A DNA stretch of 64,000 nucleotides from DAITBA01 sp036824005 (GTDB lineage Bacteria > Pseudomonadota > Gammaproteobacteria > Burkholderiales > Rhodocyclaceae). The stretch lies in assembly GCA_036824005.1 (NCBI GenBank), contig DAITBA010000007.1, positions 1-64,000 on the forward strand, written 5' to 3'. A program made the position numbers and the translations under genes. The notes under the pieces are model-generated. The model did not search any database, had not been told where the DNA came from, and worked only from the letters and a program-made list of their open reading frames with translations. Positions within the stretch are counted from its first letter, which is position 1. The number at the start of each line of letters is the position of its first letter. This document shows, piece after piece, positions 54,972 through 63,463 of the stretch.

Positions 54972-55646
54972 ATGAACCTGTCGACCTACCGCGACCTTGC
55001 TGCCAATGGCATCTGGCGGCAGAACTCGGCACTAGCGCAGCTGCTCGGGCTGTGCCCGACGCTTGCGGTGACCACCAGTCTGGTCAATGGCGCGAGCCTG
55101 GGCATCGCGACCATCGTGGTCATGGCCATGGCCAGTTTCACCGTTGCCGCCCTGCGCAATTTCATTCCCTACGAGATCCGCATCCCGGTATTCATTCTGG
55201 TTATCGCTTCCCTTGTCACGGTGGTGGATTTGGTGATGAATGCCTACTTTCATGAGCTCTACCTGGTGCTCGGCATCTTCATCCCGCTGATCGTCGTCAA
55301 TTGCATCGTGCTGGCGCGCGTGGAGGCGTTCGCCGCCAAGAACACACCGCTCTCGTCAGCGGTTGACGGCGCCATGATGGGTATCGGCCTCGTCTGGGTG
55401 CTCGCCGTGCTGGGCGGCATGCGCGAGCTCGTCGGCAGCGGTACGTTGTTTTCCGGCATCGATCTGGTGATTCCGGGCACGCGCGCGCTGACCGTTTTCC
55501 CCGAGGACTATCCGGGCTTCCTGGTGTCCATCCTGCCGCCCGGCGCCTTTATCTTCCTCGGTTTGCTGATCGCCGCCCGGAACTGGCTCGACGCCCGCGC
55601 TGCCGCCCGCGCGCGACCGCCAGAGGCGCTAGCGCCCCAGACATGA
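54972..55646 (+). CDS. rsxE: Electron transport complex subunit RsxE/RnfE
   Basis: 224 residues, six helices. The start NGIWRQNSALAQLLGLCPTLAVTTSLVNG is typical, and LIVVNCIVLARVEAFAA holds the second conserved cysteine. It completes the ABCDGE set. The next gene begins in a 4-base overlap, linking the complex to the quinoprotein relay genes. Confidence 0.95.
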   Translation: MNLSTYRDLAANGIWRQNSALAQLLGLCPTLAVTTSLVNGASLGIATIVVMAMASFTVAALRNFIPYEIRIPVFILVIASLVTVVDLVMNAYFHELYLVLGIFIPLIVVNCIVLARVEAFAAKNTPLSSAVDGAMMGIGLVWVLAVLGGMRELVGSGTLFSGIDLVIPGTRALTVFPEDYPGFLVSILPPGAFIFLGLLIAARNWLDARAAARARPPEALAPQT

Positions 55647-56608
55647 CGCACAATCTGCGCCAGTCACGACGGTTCCGATTCGTCGCCACGGCGTACGCAG
55701 TCTGTCTGCTGTTCGTCTCGGCCCCAGGGGCAGAGGCAATCGCGCAGGAGTCGGCTCTTGCCGTTACCGAAATCGCCGAGGGTTTGTTCGTTCATTCCGG
55801 CGTCCAGCAGGAACCCGATCGGGATAATCTCGGTGCCATCGCCAACATCGGGTTCATCATCGGCGCGAAGTGCGTGGCTGTCGTCGACACGGGCGGCAGC
55901 GTGATCGTCGGCGCACGCCTCAGGGCAGCGCTGAGATCGAAGACACAACTGCCCATCTGTTACGTTATCAACACCCATGTGCACCCCGACCACATCTTCG
56001 GCAATGCCGCCTTCGTCGATGACAAACCGGTTTTCGTCGGCCATGCCAAGCTGCCGGCGGCGATGGCGGCGAGAGGCGGCAACTATCGCAATGCCCTGAT
56101 TCGCGATCTCGGACCGGCGGTGGCGGACAGCACGGTCATTCCGCCCTCGCTGACCGTGACCGACACGGCCGACCTCGACCTGGGCGGGCGCGTCCTCAAG
56201 CTGCGTGCCTGGCGTACGGCCCACACCGACAACGACCTGACGGTGCTGGACGAGCGTACCGGCACGCTGTGGCTTTCGGATCTGCTGTTCGTGCGGCGCA
56301 TCCCCGCCCTGGACGGCAGCCTGCGCGGCTGGCTCGCGGTGATCGAGGAACTGAAGCGCCTCGAACCGCGCCGGGTCATCGCCGGCCATGGCGATGCCGG
56401 CGCCGCCTGGCGAGAGGCGCTGGCGGAGCAGGAGCGTTACCTGCGCGTGCTGCGCGATGAGACGCGAACGGCGATCAAGGCGAAACGGACGATCCAGCAG
56501 GCGGTGGCCGAAGTCGGAACCGCCGAGAAGGACCAGTGGCTCTTGTACGATGGCTTCCATCGCCGCAACGTCACCGCCGCGTATGCCGAGCTCGAGTGGG
56601 AGGACTGA
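55643..56608 (+). CDS. Quinoprotein relay metallohydrolase 2 (MBL fold)
   Basis: 321 residues, signal peptide 1-34 (cleavage EAIA-Q). Metallo-beta-lactamase fold with the complete zinc motif THVHPDH (H112, H114, D116, H117), a further His in AWRTAHTDND and GHGD near the end. It matches the periplasmic metallohydrolase 2 of quinoprotein relay systems, which accompany PQQ alcohol dehydrogenases and a SoxYZ-like carrier. Its ATG overlaps the rsxE stop. The reaction is not known. Confidence 0.85.
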   Translation: MTHNLRQSRRFRFVATAYAVCLLFVSAPGAEAIAQESALAVTEIAEGLFVHSGVQQEPDRDNLGAIANIGFIIGAKCVAVVDTGGSVIVGARLRAALRSKTQLPICYVINTHVHPDHIFGNAAFVDDKPVFVGHAKLPAAMAARGGNYRNALIRDLGPAVADSTVIPPSLTVTDTADLDLGGRVLKLRAWRTAHTDNDLTVLDERTGTLWLSDLLFVRRIPALDGSLRGWLAVIEELKRLEPRRVIAGHGDAGAAWREALAEQERYLRVLRDETRTAIKAKRTIQQAVAEVGTAEKDQWLLYDGFHRRNVTAAYAELEWED

Positions 56609-56699
56609 TCCCACTCGCCCGTGCGCCGGCCGCCGACTATACTTGCCGAGAACCAACCGACACGGTTACCTGTCGAAGGTCGGATAGGAGGAGACGTCC

Positions 56700-57533
56700 A
56701 TGAGCCCCATGCGCCGCGGGATCGCAGCAATCGCTTGTGCCAGCATGATGGCCCTGACCGCGGCCAGCGTGCCGGCACAAACACCTCAAAAGGATGACAC
56801 CTGGCCGGCAATCAAGCAGAACATGTTCGGCGACCGGGCCGTTTCCGAGCAGGCCGAGGCGGTCGTCGCACTGGAGGCCCCGGATCGCGCCGAGGACGCG
56901 GCCACCGTTCCCATTGCCATCCGCACCCAGGCGGAGCAGCAGAAAGACCGCTACATCAAGAAGGTCTATCTGATCATCGACAAGAACCCCTCGCCGGTCG
57001 GCGCGATCTTCACCTTCACGCCCGACAGCGGCAAGGCCGACCTGGAAACCCGCGTGCGCATCGAGGAATACACACATGTCCGCGCCGTGGCGGAAATGAA
57101 CGACGGTAAGCTGTTCATGGCCTCGCGCTACGTCAAGGCCTCCGGGGGATGCTCGGCGCCGGCAGGAAAGGATCTGGCGGAAGCCATGGCGCGCCTGGGC
57201 AAGACGCGCTTTCGCGTCGATGACGCCGTGACCATGAACAAACCAGCGCTCGCGCAGTTGATGATCAGCCATCCCAATGTTTCCGGTCTGGCCATGGATC
57301 AGGTAACGCGGCTTTACGCGCCACCCCACTTCGTGCGCAAGATCGACGTGTCCTACGCCGGGCGACCGATTCTCACCGCAGAGGTGGACTTCACCATCAG
57401 CGAGAACCCCAATTTCCGTTTCTACTTCGTGCCGCGCGGCGAAGGGGAATTGAAGGCCGACATCGTCGACACCAACGATCTCAAGTTCGAGAGTTCGATC
57501 AAGGTCAAGCCGGGCACGGTGGCCGGCTCGTAG
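56700..57533 (+). CDS. Quinoprotein-associated SoxYZ-like carrier protein
   Basis: 277 residues; signal peptide 1-27 (cleavage PAQT). SoxY-like domain with cysteine C151 in SGGCSAP, matching the carrier-cysteine position, followed by a SoxZ-like immunoglobulin-type end (DVSYAGRPILTAEVDF). AGGAGG precedes the ATG at 56700. It likely carries a covalently bound intermediate in the relay. Neighbours are the two metallohydrolase genes. Confidence 0.85.
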   Translation: MSPMRRGIAAIACASMMALTAASVPAQTPQKDDTWPAIKQNMFGDRAVSEQAEAVVALEAPDRAEDAATVPIAIRTQAEQQKDRYIKKVYLIIDKNPSPVGAIFTFTPDSGKADLETRVRIEEYTHVRAVAEMNDGKLFMASRYVKASGGCSAPAGKDLAEAMARLGKTRFRVDDAVTMNKPALAQLMISHPNVSGLAMDQVTRLYAPPHFVRKIDVSYAGRPILTAEVDFTISENPNFRFYFVPRGEGELKADIVDTNDLKFESSIKVKPGTVAGS

Positions 57534-57551
57534 GCGCGCCGGTCGTCGCGG

Positions 57552-57896
57552 TTATTTTTCGACGCCGCATTCCTTCCCGGCCTTGGCCCGCAGTGCCCGG
57601 TAGTTTTTCGCCATATCCTTCATCGGCTCCGGATCGCGGAACACGCCCGCTCGCTCGCCGCCCATACCCGCATAGCGCGCAACGGTGGACGCTTCCACGT
57701 AGGCGTCGTAGGGCATCTCCTTGGCAACGGCATCGATCACGCACGAGCACTTGTAGAGGAAGTGATACTCGCCACCGTTGTTCTTCATGCACTCGATCAC
57801 GAATTCCACGCGATCGACGGTGGGATATTCGTAGGCGAGTGCCGGAGCCGACAACAGGGCACCGAACAGGATGCATGACCATCGAATTGTAGGCAT
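57552..57896 (-). CDS. Small secreted protein of the quinoprotein locus
   Basis: 114 residues; signal peptide 1-21 (cleavage PALA-Y). Conserved pattern: VIECMKNNGGEYHFLYKCSCVIDAVAKEM, with a KCSC pair and another Cys near the C-terminus. The ATG at 57896 is chosen because it starts the signal peptide; long upstream frames are not supported. It is on the opposite strand from its neighbours. Proteins like this occur beside methanol/alcohol dehydrogenase loci; function unknown. Confidence 0.72.
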   Translation of the reverse strand: MPTIRWSCILFGALLSAPALAYEYPTVDRVEFVIECMKNNGGEYHFLYKCSCVIDAVAKEMPYDAYVEASTVARYAGMGGERAGVFRDPEPMKDMAKNYRALRAKAGKECGVEK

Positions 57897-58056
57897 TGGT
57901 TTCCTCTGGGTTAGAGAGCGCAGGCGGCGCGGCGCAGAGAGCATCTGCTCGTGCGCATGGGCGCCGATTATGCGCTGGAGGCACGAAAATGCAAAACGCG
58001 CGCGCATGATCTCGCCGCGTCCCCCATCCCTTGCGGCGCTTAGAATTGGCGACGCC

Positions 58057-59019
58057 ATGTTCATGCCTGCCCTGCACCGAATCCTGTCTGTTGCAGTGGT
58101 GATCGGCTGCTCCATGTTCTTCTCGGCACTTGGTTGCGCCGCGTCGGGCACGGACCCGCTCCCGCCAACACCCGTTGCGCCAGGTGTCTTCGCCTTCCTC
58201 GGCGCGGCCGAGGCGCCCTCGCCTGCCAACGACGGACTCGTAAGCAACCAGGGGCTCATCGTCGGCGATGAAGGCGTCATCGTCATCGGCACCGGCACCA
58301 GCCACGCCCACGGCCTTCGTCTGCTGCAAGCAAGCGCGCAACTAACGTCCAAGCCGATCGTCCTGGCAATCAACGCCTACGCCGGACCGGAGCATGTACT
58401 CGGCAACACGGCCTTCGCCCGACGCGGCGTGAGCATTCTCGCCCATCGCGACACCGATGCATTCATGGTCCAGAACTGCGACCGCTGCATACGCAATCTC
58501 GTGTCCGACATCGGCGAGCCGCCGCTGGCCGAAACTGCGCTGCAACGACCGACGCAACTGATCGAGCAGACGACGCGCCTCGATGTCGGTGGCCGCCGGA
58601 TCGAACTACTCCATTTCGGCTGGGCGCACCAGCCCGGCGATATCGCGGTATTTGACCCGTCCAGCGGCGTTTTGTTCGCCGGCGCGCTCGTCAGTCTGGA
58701 CGTGCTGCCCGATGCCCACACGGCGGACGTGCGCGGCTGGCTCGATGCGCTGCAACAACTGCAGCGCTTGCCCATCACGACCGTCGTGCCCGGCCGCGGG
58801 CCGGTCGCTCCGCCACAGCGCATCGACGAAGTCCGTGAGTACCTCACCGCCCTGACCGCCGCCGTCGATGCTGCCTATGCCAAGGGCGTAGGCATCCGCG
58901 ACGCGGCACGTAGCGCCGAGGTGCCGCGCTTCCGCCATTGGGCGATGTACGAACGCCTCCACGCACGCAACGTGCATCATCTCTATCTCAAGCGCGAAGC
59001 GCGCGACCTCGCGCAATGA
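58057..59019 (+). CDS. Quinoprotein relay metallohydrolase 1 (degenerate MBL fold)
   Basis: 320 residues from the ATG at 58057 (ATG 58063 also possible). Exported (hydrophobic 8-27, Ala/Cys-rich end; LGCAAS could be a lipobox). The fold and the C-terminal AMYERLHARNVHHLYLKRE match relay metallohydrolase 1 and resemble the end of metallohydrolase 2. The zinc motif that should read HxHxDH is NAYAGPEH, so the first two His and the Asp are absent. It may be a non-enzymatic partner or bind the SoxYZ-like carrier. Confidence 0.75.
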   Translation: MFMPALHRILSVAVVIGCSMFFSALGCAASGTDPLPPTPVAPGVFAFLGAAEAPSPANDGLVSNQGLIVGDEGVIVIGTGTSHAHGLRLLQASAQLTSKPIVLAINAYAGPEHVLGNTAFARRGVSILAHRDTDAFMVQNCDRCIRNLVSDIGEPPLAETALQRPTQLIEQTTRLDVGGRRIELLHFGWAHQPGDIAVFDPSSGVLFAGALVSLDVLPDAHTADVRGWLDALQQLQRLPITTVVPGRGPVAPPQRIDEVREYLTALTAAVDAAYAKGVGIRDAARSAEVPRFRHWAMYERLHARNVHHLYLKREARDLAQ

Positions 59020-59144
59020 CATCCCGTTAACGCGGCGCGCCGGCGGCCACGCCGCAACACGGGTCTCACGCACCGGCGATTGCAGTTCCCGTGCTCACCT
59101 GTGTAATCTGTGTCGATGTCACCATCGTCGGAGAGAGCGCATCG

Positions 59145-60167
59145 ATGAACCGCAACGACGCCCTGCTGCAGGACTGGCGCAGCCGCGCCACGTTGCTGGA
59201 AGAGGCTGTAGGCAAGGCCATCGTCGGCCAGGAACGCGTCATCCGCCTGCTCAGCATCGCCACCTTCGCCCGCGGCCACGTGCTGCTCGAAGGCGACGTC
59301 GGCGTCGGTAAGACGACACTGCTGCGCGCCCTTGCCCGGGGTATCGGCGGCGCGTTCGAGCGCATCGAAGGCACGGTGGACCTCATGCCCGGCGATCTCG
59401 TCTACCACACCTATATCGATGCCGAGGGCAGGCCGAGGATCGACCCCGGGCCGCTGCTCAAGCACGGCGAGGCGCTTTGCACCTTCTTTTTCAACGAGAT
59501 CAACCGCGCGCGGCCCCAAGTGCAGTCGCTGCTTCTGCGCGCCATGGCCGAGCGCAGCGTCGGCGCCTTCAATCGCGAGTACCGTTTCCCCCACCTGCTT
59601 GTGTTCGCCGACCGCAATCGCGTCGAAAAGGAAGAGACATTCGAGTTGTCGTCGGCGGCTCGTGATCGCTTCATGTTCGAGTTGCAGATCGAAACGCCGG
59701 CGGACGTTGCGCTGCGCACCACCCTGATCTTCGATCCCGCCTACCACGATTCCGACGCCCTGGTGGCGCGCGTTCCCGAGGGCATACTGCCCTACACGGA
59801 GCTCGACGTCATTGCCCGGCTGATCCAGGAGCAGATCCACGCCAGCGAGGTGCTTCAGCACTACGCGCTGGAGCTCTGGGAAGCGACCCGCGCGCCGCAG
59901 AAGTTCGGCATCAGGCTGGACGGCGTGGACATGGATCACCTCATCCTCGCCGGCGCCAGTCCGCGCGCCATGAGCATGCTGCTGCGAGCAGCGCGCGTTG
60001 CCGCGTGGCTGCAGGGCCGCGGCTACCTGACGCCGGAGGACCTGCAGTCCGTGTATCTGGAGAGCATCGGCCATCGCGTCTTCTTCACGCCGGTGTACGA
60101 GATGCGCCGCGCCCATCTCGCTCGCGACCTGGCGCGCCAGATCATCGCCCGCGTCGCGGCACCGTGA
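59145..60167 (+). CDS. mxaR: MoxR-family AAA+ ATPase (MxaR type)
   Basis: 340 residues. AAA+ core with Walker A GDVGVGKTT, Walker B FFFNEINRA and the sensor motif near SSAARDRFMFEL. MoxR proteins act with von Willebrand-type proteins as chaperones that assemble or load metal into enzymes; mxaR is the first of the mxaRSACKL genes of methanol dehydrogenase clusters. The ATG at 59145 has GGAGAGA upstream; earlier frames are unsupported. mxaS starts in a 4-base overlap. Confidence 0.88.
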   Translation: MNRNDALLQDWRSRATLLEEAVGKAIVGQERVIRLLSIATFARGHVLLEGDVGVGKTTLLRALARGIGGAFERIEGTVDLMPGDLVYHTYIDAEGRPRIDPGPLLKHGEALCTFFFNEINRARPQVQSLLLRAMAERSVGAFNREYRFPHLLVFADRNRVEKEETFELSSAARDRFMFELQIETPADVALRTTLIFDPAYHDSDALVARVPEGILPYTELDVIARLIQEQIHASEVLQHYALELWEATRAPQKFGIRLDGVDMDHLILAGASPRAMSMLLRAARVAAWLQGRGYLTPEDLQSVYLESIGHRVFFTPVYEMRRAHLARDLARQIIARVAAP

Positions 60168-61024
60168 AGGAGTTCCACTACCGCGTCTCCTGGCGCGCGC
60201 GCGGTGCGCGCCCGGGTCATCACGCCGGTCTGCGTCATGGCGTCGGCATGGAGTTCATTGGCCACGTGCCGCTGCTCGCCGCAGCAGACCCGCGCCGGGT
60301 AGACGTGCGCGCAAGCGTCTCCGACCCCTTCGGCACCTGGCTCGTGCGCCTGTACCGCCAGCGCGCCAGCATACCCGTGTGGCTGATCGCCGATCTGTCA
60401 GCGTCCATGGGCTTTGTCGGCGTGCGGCGCAAGTTCGACCTGCTGGTCGATTTCGCGCACTCGCTAAACCACTCGGTCCATCGCACGGGCGACACCTTCG
60501 GTGTCATCGGCTGTGGCAGTGCCGTGCTACCTGAGTTCTTCCTGCCCGCGACCCACTCGCGCGGCGCGTGCACCGACGTGCTGGCACGGCTCGCCCGGCA
60601 CAGGCCCGACGCTGCCAACGCCGACGGCATGCTCGCCGCCGCCGATCTTCTCGGCCGCCTGCGCGCACTCGTGTTCGTCGCCTCCGACTTCCTCTTTCCT
60701 ATCGCGGCGACTGAGGCGCTGCTGGCCAGCCTCGGCTGGCATCAGGCCGTGCCCGTGGTGATCCGCGACGAGGCGGAGTGCGAGCGCCTACCCGCCTTCG
60801 GTCTGACCGAGTTGCGCGACGTGGAAAGCGGACGGCGTCGGACCGTTTTTCTGCGGCCCCGGCTGCGCGAGGTCTGGCAAATGCGATGCGAAGAACGGCG
60901 CGCAGCGCTCGACGCGTGCTTCGCGCGCCACCACGTTCGGGCACTGTATCTCTCCGGGAACTTCGAGCCGGACGCAGCGACAGCGCTTTTCCACGGTGAG
61001 GGCATCGGACATGCGCACGCCTGA
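60164..61024 (+). CDS. mxaS: MxaS-like DUF58 protein
   Basis: 286 residues, GTG start overlapping mxaR. Central DLSASM (in VWLIADLSASMGF) is a metal-ion-dependent adhesion site (DxSxS) of the von Willebrand fold in DUF58 proteins. It works with MxaR as a MoxR-type assembly pair for the dehydrogenase. It overlaps mxaA by 14 bases. Confidence 0.86.
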   Translation: MKEFHYRVSWRARGARPGHHAGLRHGVGMEFIGHVPLLAAADPRRVDVRASVSDPFGTWLVRLYRQRASIPVWLIADLSASMGFVGVRRKFDLLVDFAHSLNHSVHRTGDTFGVIGCGSAVLPEFFLPATHSRGACTDVLARLARHRPDAANADGMLAAADLLGRLRALVFVASDFLFPIAATEALLASLGWHQAVPVVIRDEAECERLPAFGLTELRDVESGRRRTVFLRPRLREVWQMRCEERRAALDACFARHHVRALYLSGNFEPDAATALFHGEGIGHAHA

Positions 61025-61910
61025 CGCTCTCCTCGCGGCGACGCTGGCCGCCGCCAGCCTAGGCGCGGCGGCGGCCGGCAACGTGGACGTGGTCAATCCG
61101 CGCCCCTTCGGCTATGTCATCGGCGACGTTGTGGAGCAGCGTGTCGTGCTCATGGCGCCACCGGATCAGGAACTCGCGCCCGATGGCCTGCCCAAGCCGG
61201 GCCGTGTCGATCTCTGGCTCGAACGGCGGGCGCCTCGTGTCACCGCGGGCCGTGCCGGCGAGGCGCGACGTCATGAGATCATCATCGAGTACCAGATCGT
61301 CAACGCGCCGACGGACGTGACGACAATCGCCCTGCCGCCGCTGTCGCTGCCGCTGCGCGGCGCGCAAGGCGCCGTCGAGGAAGCCGTGGCCGAGTGGCCC
61401 TTGACCGTCGCACCGATCACGCCGCAATACGTTCTGGCCCGCGCCGGGCTCGAGGAGATGCGCCCGGATCTGCCGCCGCCCGCCGTCGACACCTCCGCCC
61501 ACGTCGTGCGTGCAATGCTGTATGGCGCGGCACTGGCGTGCATCATCGGCTACTTCGCACTGCGCCGCTTCGGCCTGCCCTGGTTGCCCGATTCGCGCCT
61601 ACCCTTCGCCCAAGCCTGCGCCGATCTACGCCGTCTCGCCCGGCAGCCGACGGGCCGCGACGCTTATCGCGCCGCCCTGCGCCGCGTCCATCGCGCCTTC
61701 GACGAGACGGCAGGTCACACCGTGTTCGCCGAACAACTGCGTGCGTTCCTGGAACGCCACCCGCATTTCGCGCCGCTGGCCAGTGATGCCGAGCGATTCT
61801 TCGCCGACTCGGGGCGGGAGTTCTTCGGCGCCGGCAGCGATTCGTACTCCCTGCAATGGCTGACGGAATTCGGTCGTCATTGCCGCCGCGCCGAACTGCA
61901 GGCAAGCTGA
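61011..61910 (+). CDS. mxaA: MxaA-like protein
   Basis: 299 residues, ATG at 61011 (alternative GTG at 60996). Signal-like N-terminus, a soluble periplasmic part rich in Pro/Arg, one membrane helix near residue 165-185 (AMLYGAALACIIGYFALRRF), and a cytoplasmic C-terminal region. The mxaA product is needed for active methanol dehydrogenase, probably for calcium or metal insertion. Called mainly from gene order; the sequence itself is poorly conserved. mxaC starts directly after its stop. Confidence 0.78.
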   Translation: MRTPDALLAATLAAASLGAAAAGNVDVVNPRPFGYVIGDVVEQRVVLMAPPDQELAPDGLPKPGRVDLWLERRAPRVTAGRAGEARRHEIIIEYQIVNAPTDVTTIALPPLSLPLRGAQGAVEEAVAEWPLTVAPITPQYVLARAGLEEMRPDLPPPAVDTSAHVVRAMLYGAALACIIGYFALRRFGLPWLPDSRLPFAQACADLRRLARQPTGRDAYRAALRRVHRAFDETAGHTVFAEQLRAFLERHPHFAPLASDAERFFADSGREFFGAGSDSYSLQWLTEFGRHCRRAELQAS

Positions 61911-62915
61911 ATGACCACCGTCACCTTCGACCAACCGTGGCTGCTGCTCCTGCTGCCGCTGGCGGTGCTGCCGCTGGTGCGCGCGCCGTCGGAGCAGGTA
62001 AGCTACTCCTGGCTCGATCTGGTGCCGCGGGACCGCCTCTCCGACGCCCTCGGCTGGCTTTGGCGGCTGCTCGGCGTTGCCGCCATCACCGCTGCGCTGG
62101 TCGGGCTTGCCGGGCCGAACCGCCCCCAGGGACAGGTGGAGCGCATCGGACAGGGTGCGGAAGTCTTGCTGCTCCTGGACCGCAGCAGCAGCATGGACCA
62201 GCCTTTCGGCGTCGATCTTACCGCTCCCGCGTTTGCCGGCGCGCCGCGCGAAGCCAAGGGCACGGTGGCGCGCCGCGTCCTGAGCGAGTTCACCGCCGGG
62301 CGGCGCGAGGATCTCTTCGGCATGATCGCATTCAGCACGTTTCCCATCCCCGTTCTGCGTTTCACCCAGCGTCAGGAAATGATCCAGGCCGCGATCGCCG
62401 CCGCCAGCCAGGGACGCGGACTGGCCGACACCGATATCGGTCGTGCGCTGCTCGCCGCCGCCGCGCAGTTCGACGATCGCCCCTACTCGGGCTCGCGCGT
62501 CATCCTGCTTGTCTCTGACGGCGGCGCCCAGCTCGACCCGGAGGCGCGCGCGCGCATCGTCGCTGCGTTCAAGCGCCAGCGCGCGACGCTGTACTGGATC
62601 TATATCCGCTCCTTCCGCAGTCCCGGGCTTGCGGGTGACGGTGCGGCGCTGGCGGCGGACGACGAGACGGTGCCCGAGCGTTCGTTGCACGCCTTCTTCC
62701 GCTCCATGGGCACGCCTTACCGCGCCTACGAGGCCGAAAACCCCGATGCCCTGCAGAGGGCGATCGCCGATGTCAGCCGGCTGGAGAGTCTGCCGATCCG
62801 TTACACCGAAACGCTGCCGCGCGAGGATCTGGCGCAACACTTCTACGGCGTCGCGCTTGTGGCGACGATGGGTCTTCTGGCACTGGCCATGATCCGATTG
62901 CAGCGATGGGTGTGA
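61911..62915 (+). CDS. mxaC: MxaC-like von Willebrand factor protein
   Basis: 334 residues. Two N-terminal helices, a von Willebrand domain with MIDAS DRSSSMD (in LLLLDRSSSMDQ), and a C-terminal helix. Partners MxaR/MxaS/MxaL in dehydrogenase maturation. It starts right after the mxaA stop and overlaps mxaK by 10 bases. Confidence 0.82.
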   Translation: MTTVTFDQPWLLLLLPLAVLPLVRAPSEQVSYSWLDLVPRDRLSDALGWLWRLLGVAAITAALVGLAGPNRPQGQVERIGQGAEVLLLLDRSSSMDQPFGVDLTAPAFAGAPREAKGTVARRVLSEFTAGRREDLFGMIAFSTFPIPVLRFTQRQEMIQAAIAAASQGRGLADTDIGRALLAAAAQFDDRPYSGSRVILLVSDGGAQLDPEARARIVAAFKRQRATLYWIYIRSFRSPGLAGDGAALAADDETVPERSLHAFFRSMGTPYRAYEAENPDALQRAIADVSRLESLPIRYTETLPREDLAQHFYGVALVATMGLLALAMIRLQRWV

Positions 62916-63463
62916 AACGAAAAGCAAACCGGGCGCTGACGGCGCTCGCCGCCGCGCTGACCGCCGCCGCCCTGGTCGATGGCATCGCACTGCTGCGCGC
63001 CCAGCGCGCCAATGCCACGATCGCGGCTATCGCCGCGGGCGGCGTCGCAGTGCCGGGCGACGACTCCCGGCGCGAGATCCTGTTCGCCTGGGCCTATAGC
63101 CAAGGCATGGACGGGCAGGTGCAGCCGGCGCTCGCCGCTTACCGCCGCCTCGCTGGCGCCGGAATGGACGGCCTGGGCCAGGCGGCGCTGTTCAACAGCG
63201 GCAACCTGCTGGCGCGCCAGGCGCTCGCGGAGCGCGCCGCCGGCGACGAGGCGCAGGCGCTGACCCTGTTCGAATTGGCGAAGCAGAACTTCCGCGACGT
63301 CCTGCGCGCCAATCCGTCCCACTGGGACGCCAAGTACAACCTGGAACGCGCGCTGCGACTGGCGCCGGATTCCGAAGACAAGGAGGGTAAGCGGTTGCCG
63401 CCCCCGCCGGCGCGTGAGCGCGCCGTCACCACCATGCGCGGCTTCACCCTCGGTCTGCCGTGA
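62906..63463 (+). CDS. mxaK: MxaK-like protein
   Basis: 185 residues. One N-terminal helix (12-30), then a tetratricopeptide-like helical region (YNLERALRLAPDSEDKEG). It is the usual gene between mxaC and mxaL; its role in assembly is not defined. Overlaps its neighbours at both ends, with a GTGA junction to mxaL. Confidence 0.78.
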   Translation: MGVKRKANRALTALAAALTAAALVDGIALLRAQRANATIAAIAAGGVAVPGDDSRREILFAWAYSQGMDGQVQPALAAYRRLAGAGMDGLGQAALFNSGNLLARQALAERAAGDEAQALTLFELAKQNFRDVLRANPSHWDAKYNLERALRLAPDSEDKEGKRLPPPPARERAVTTMRGFTLGLP

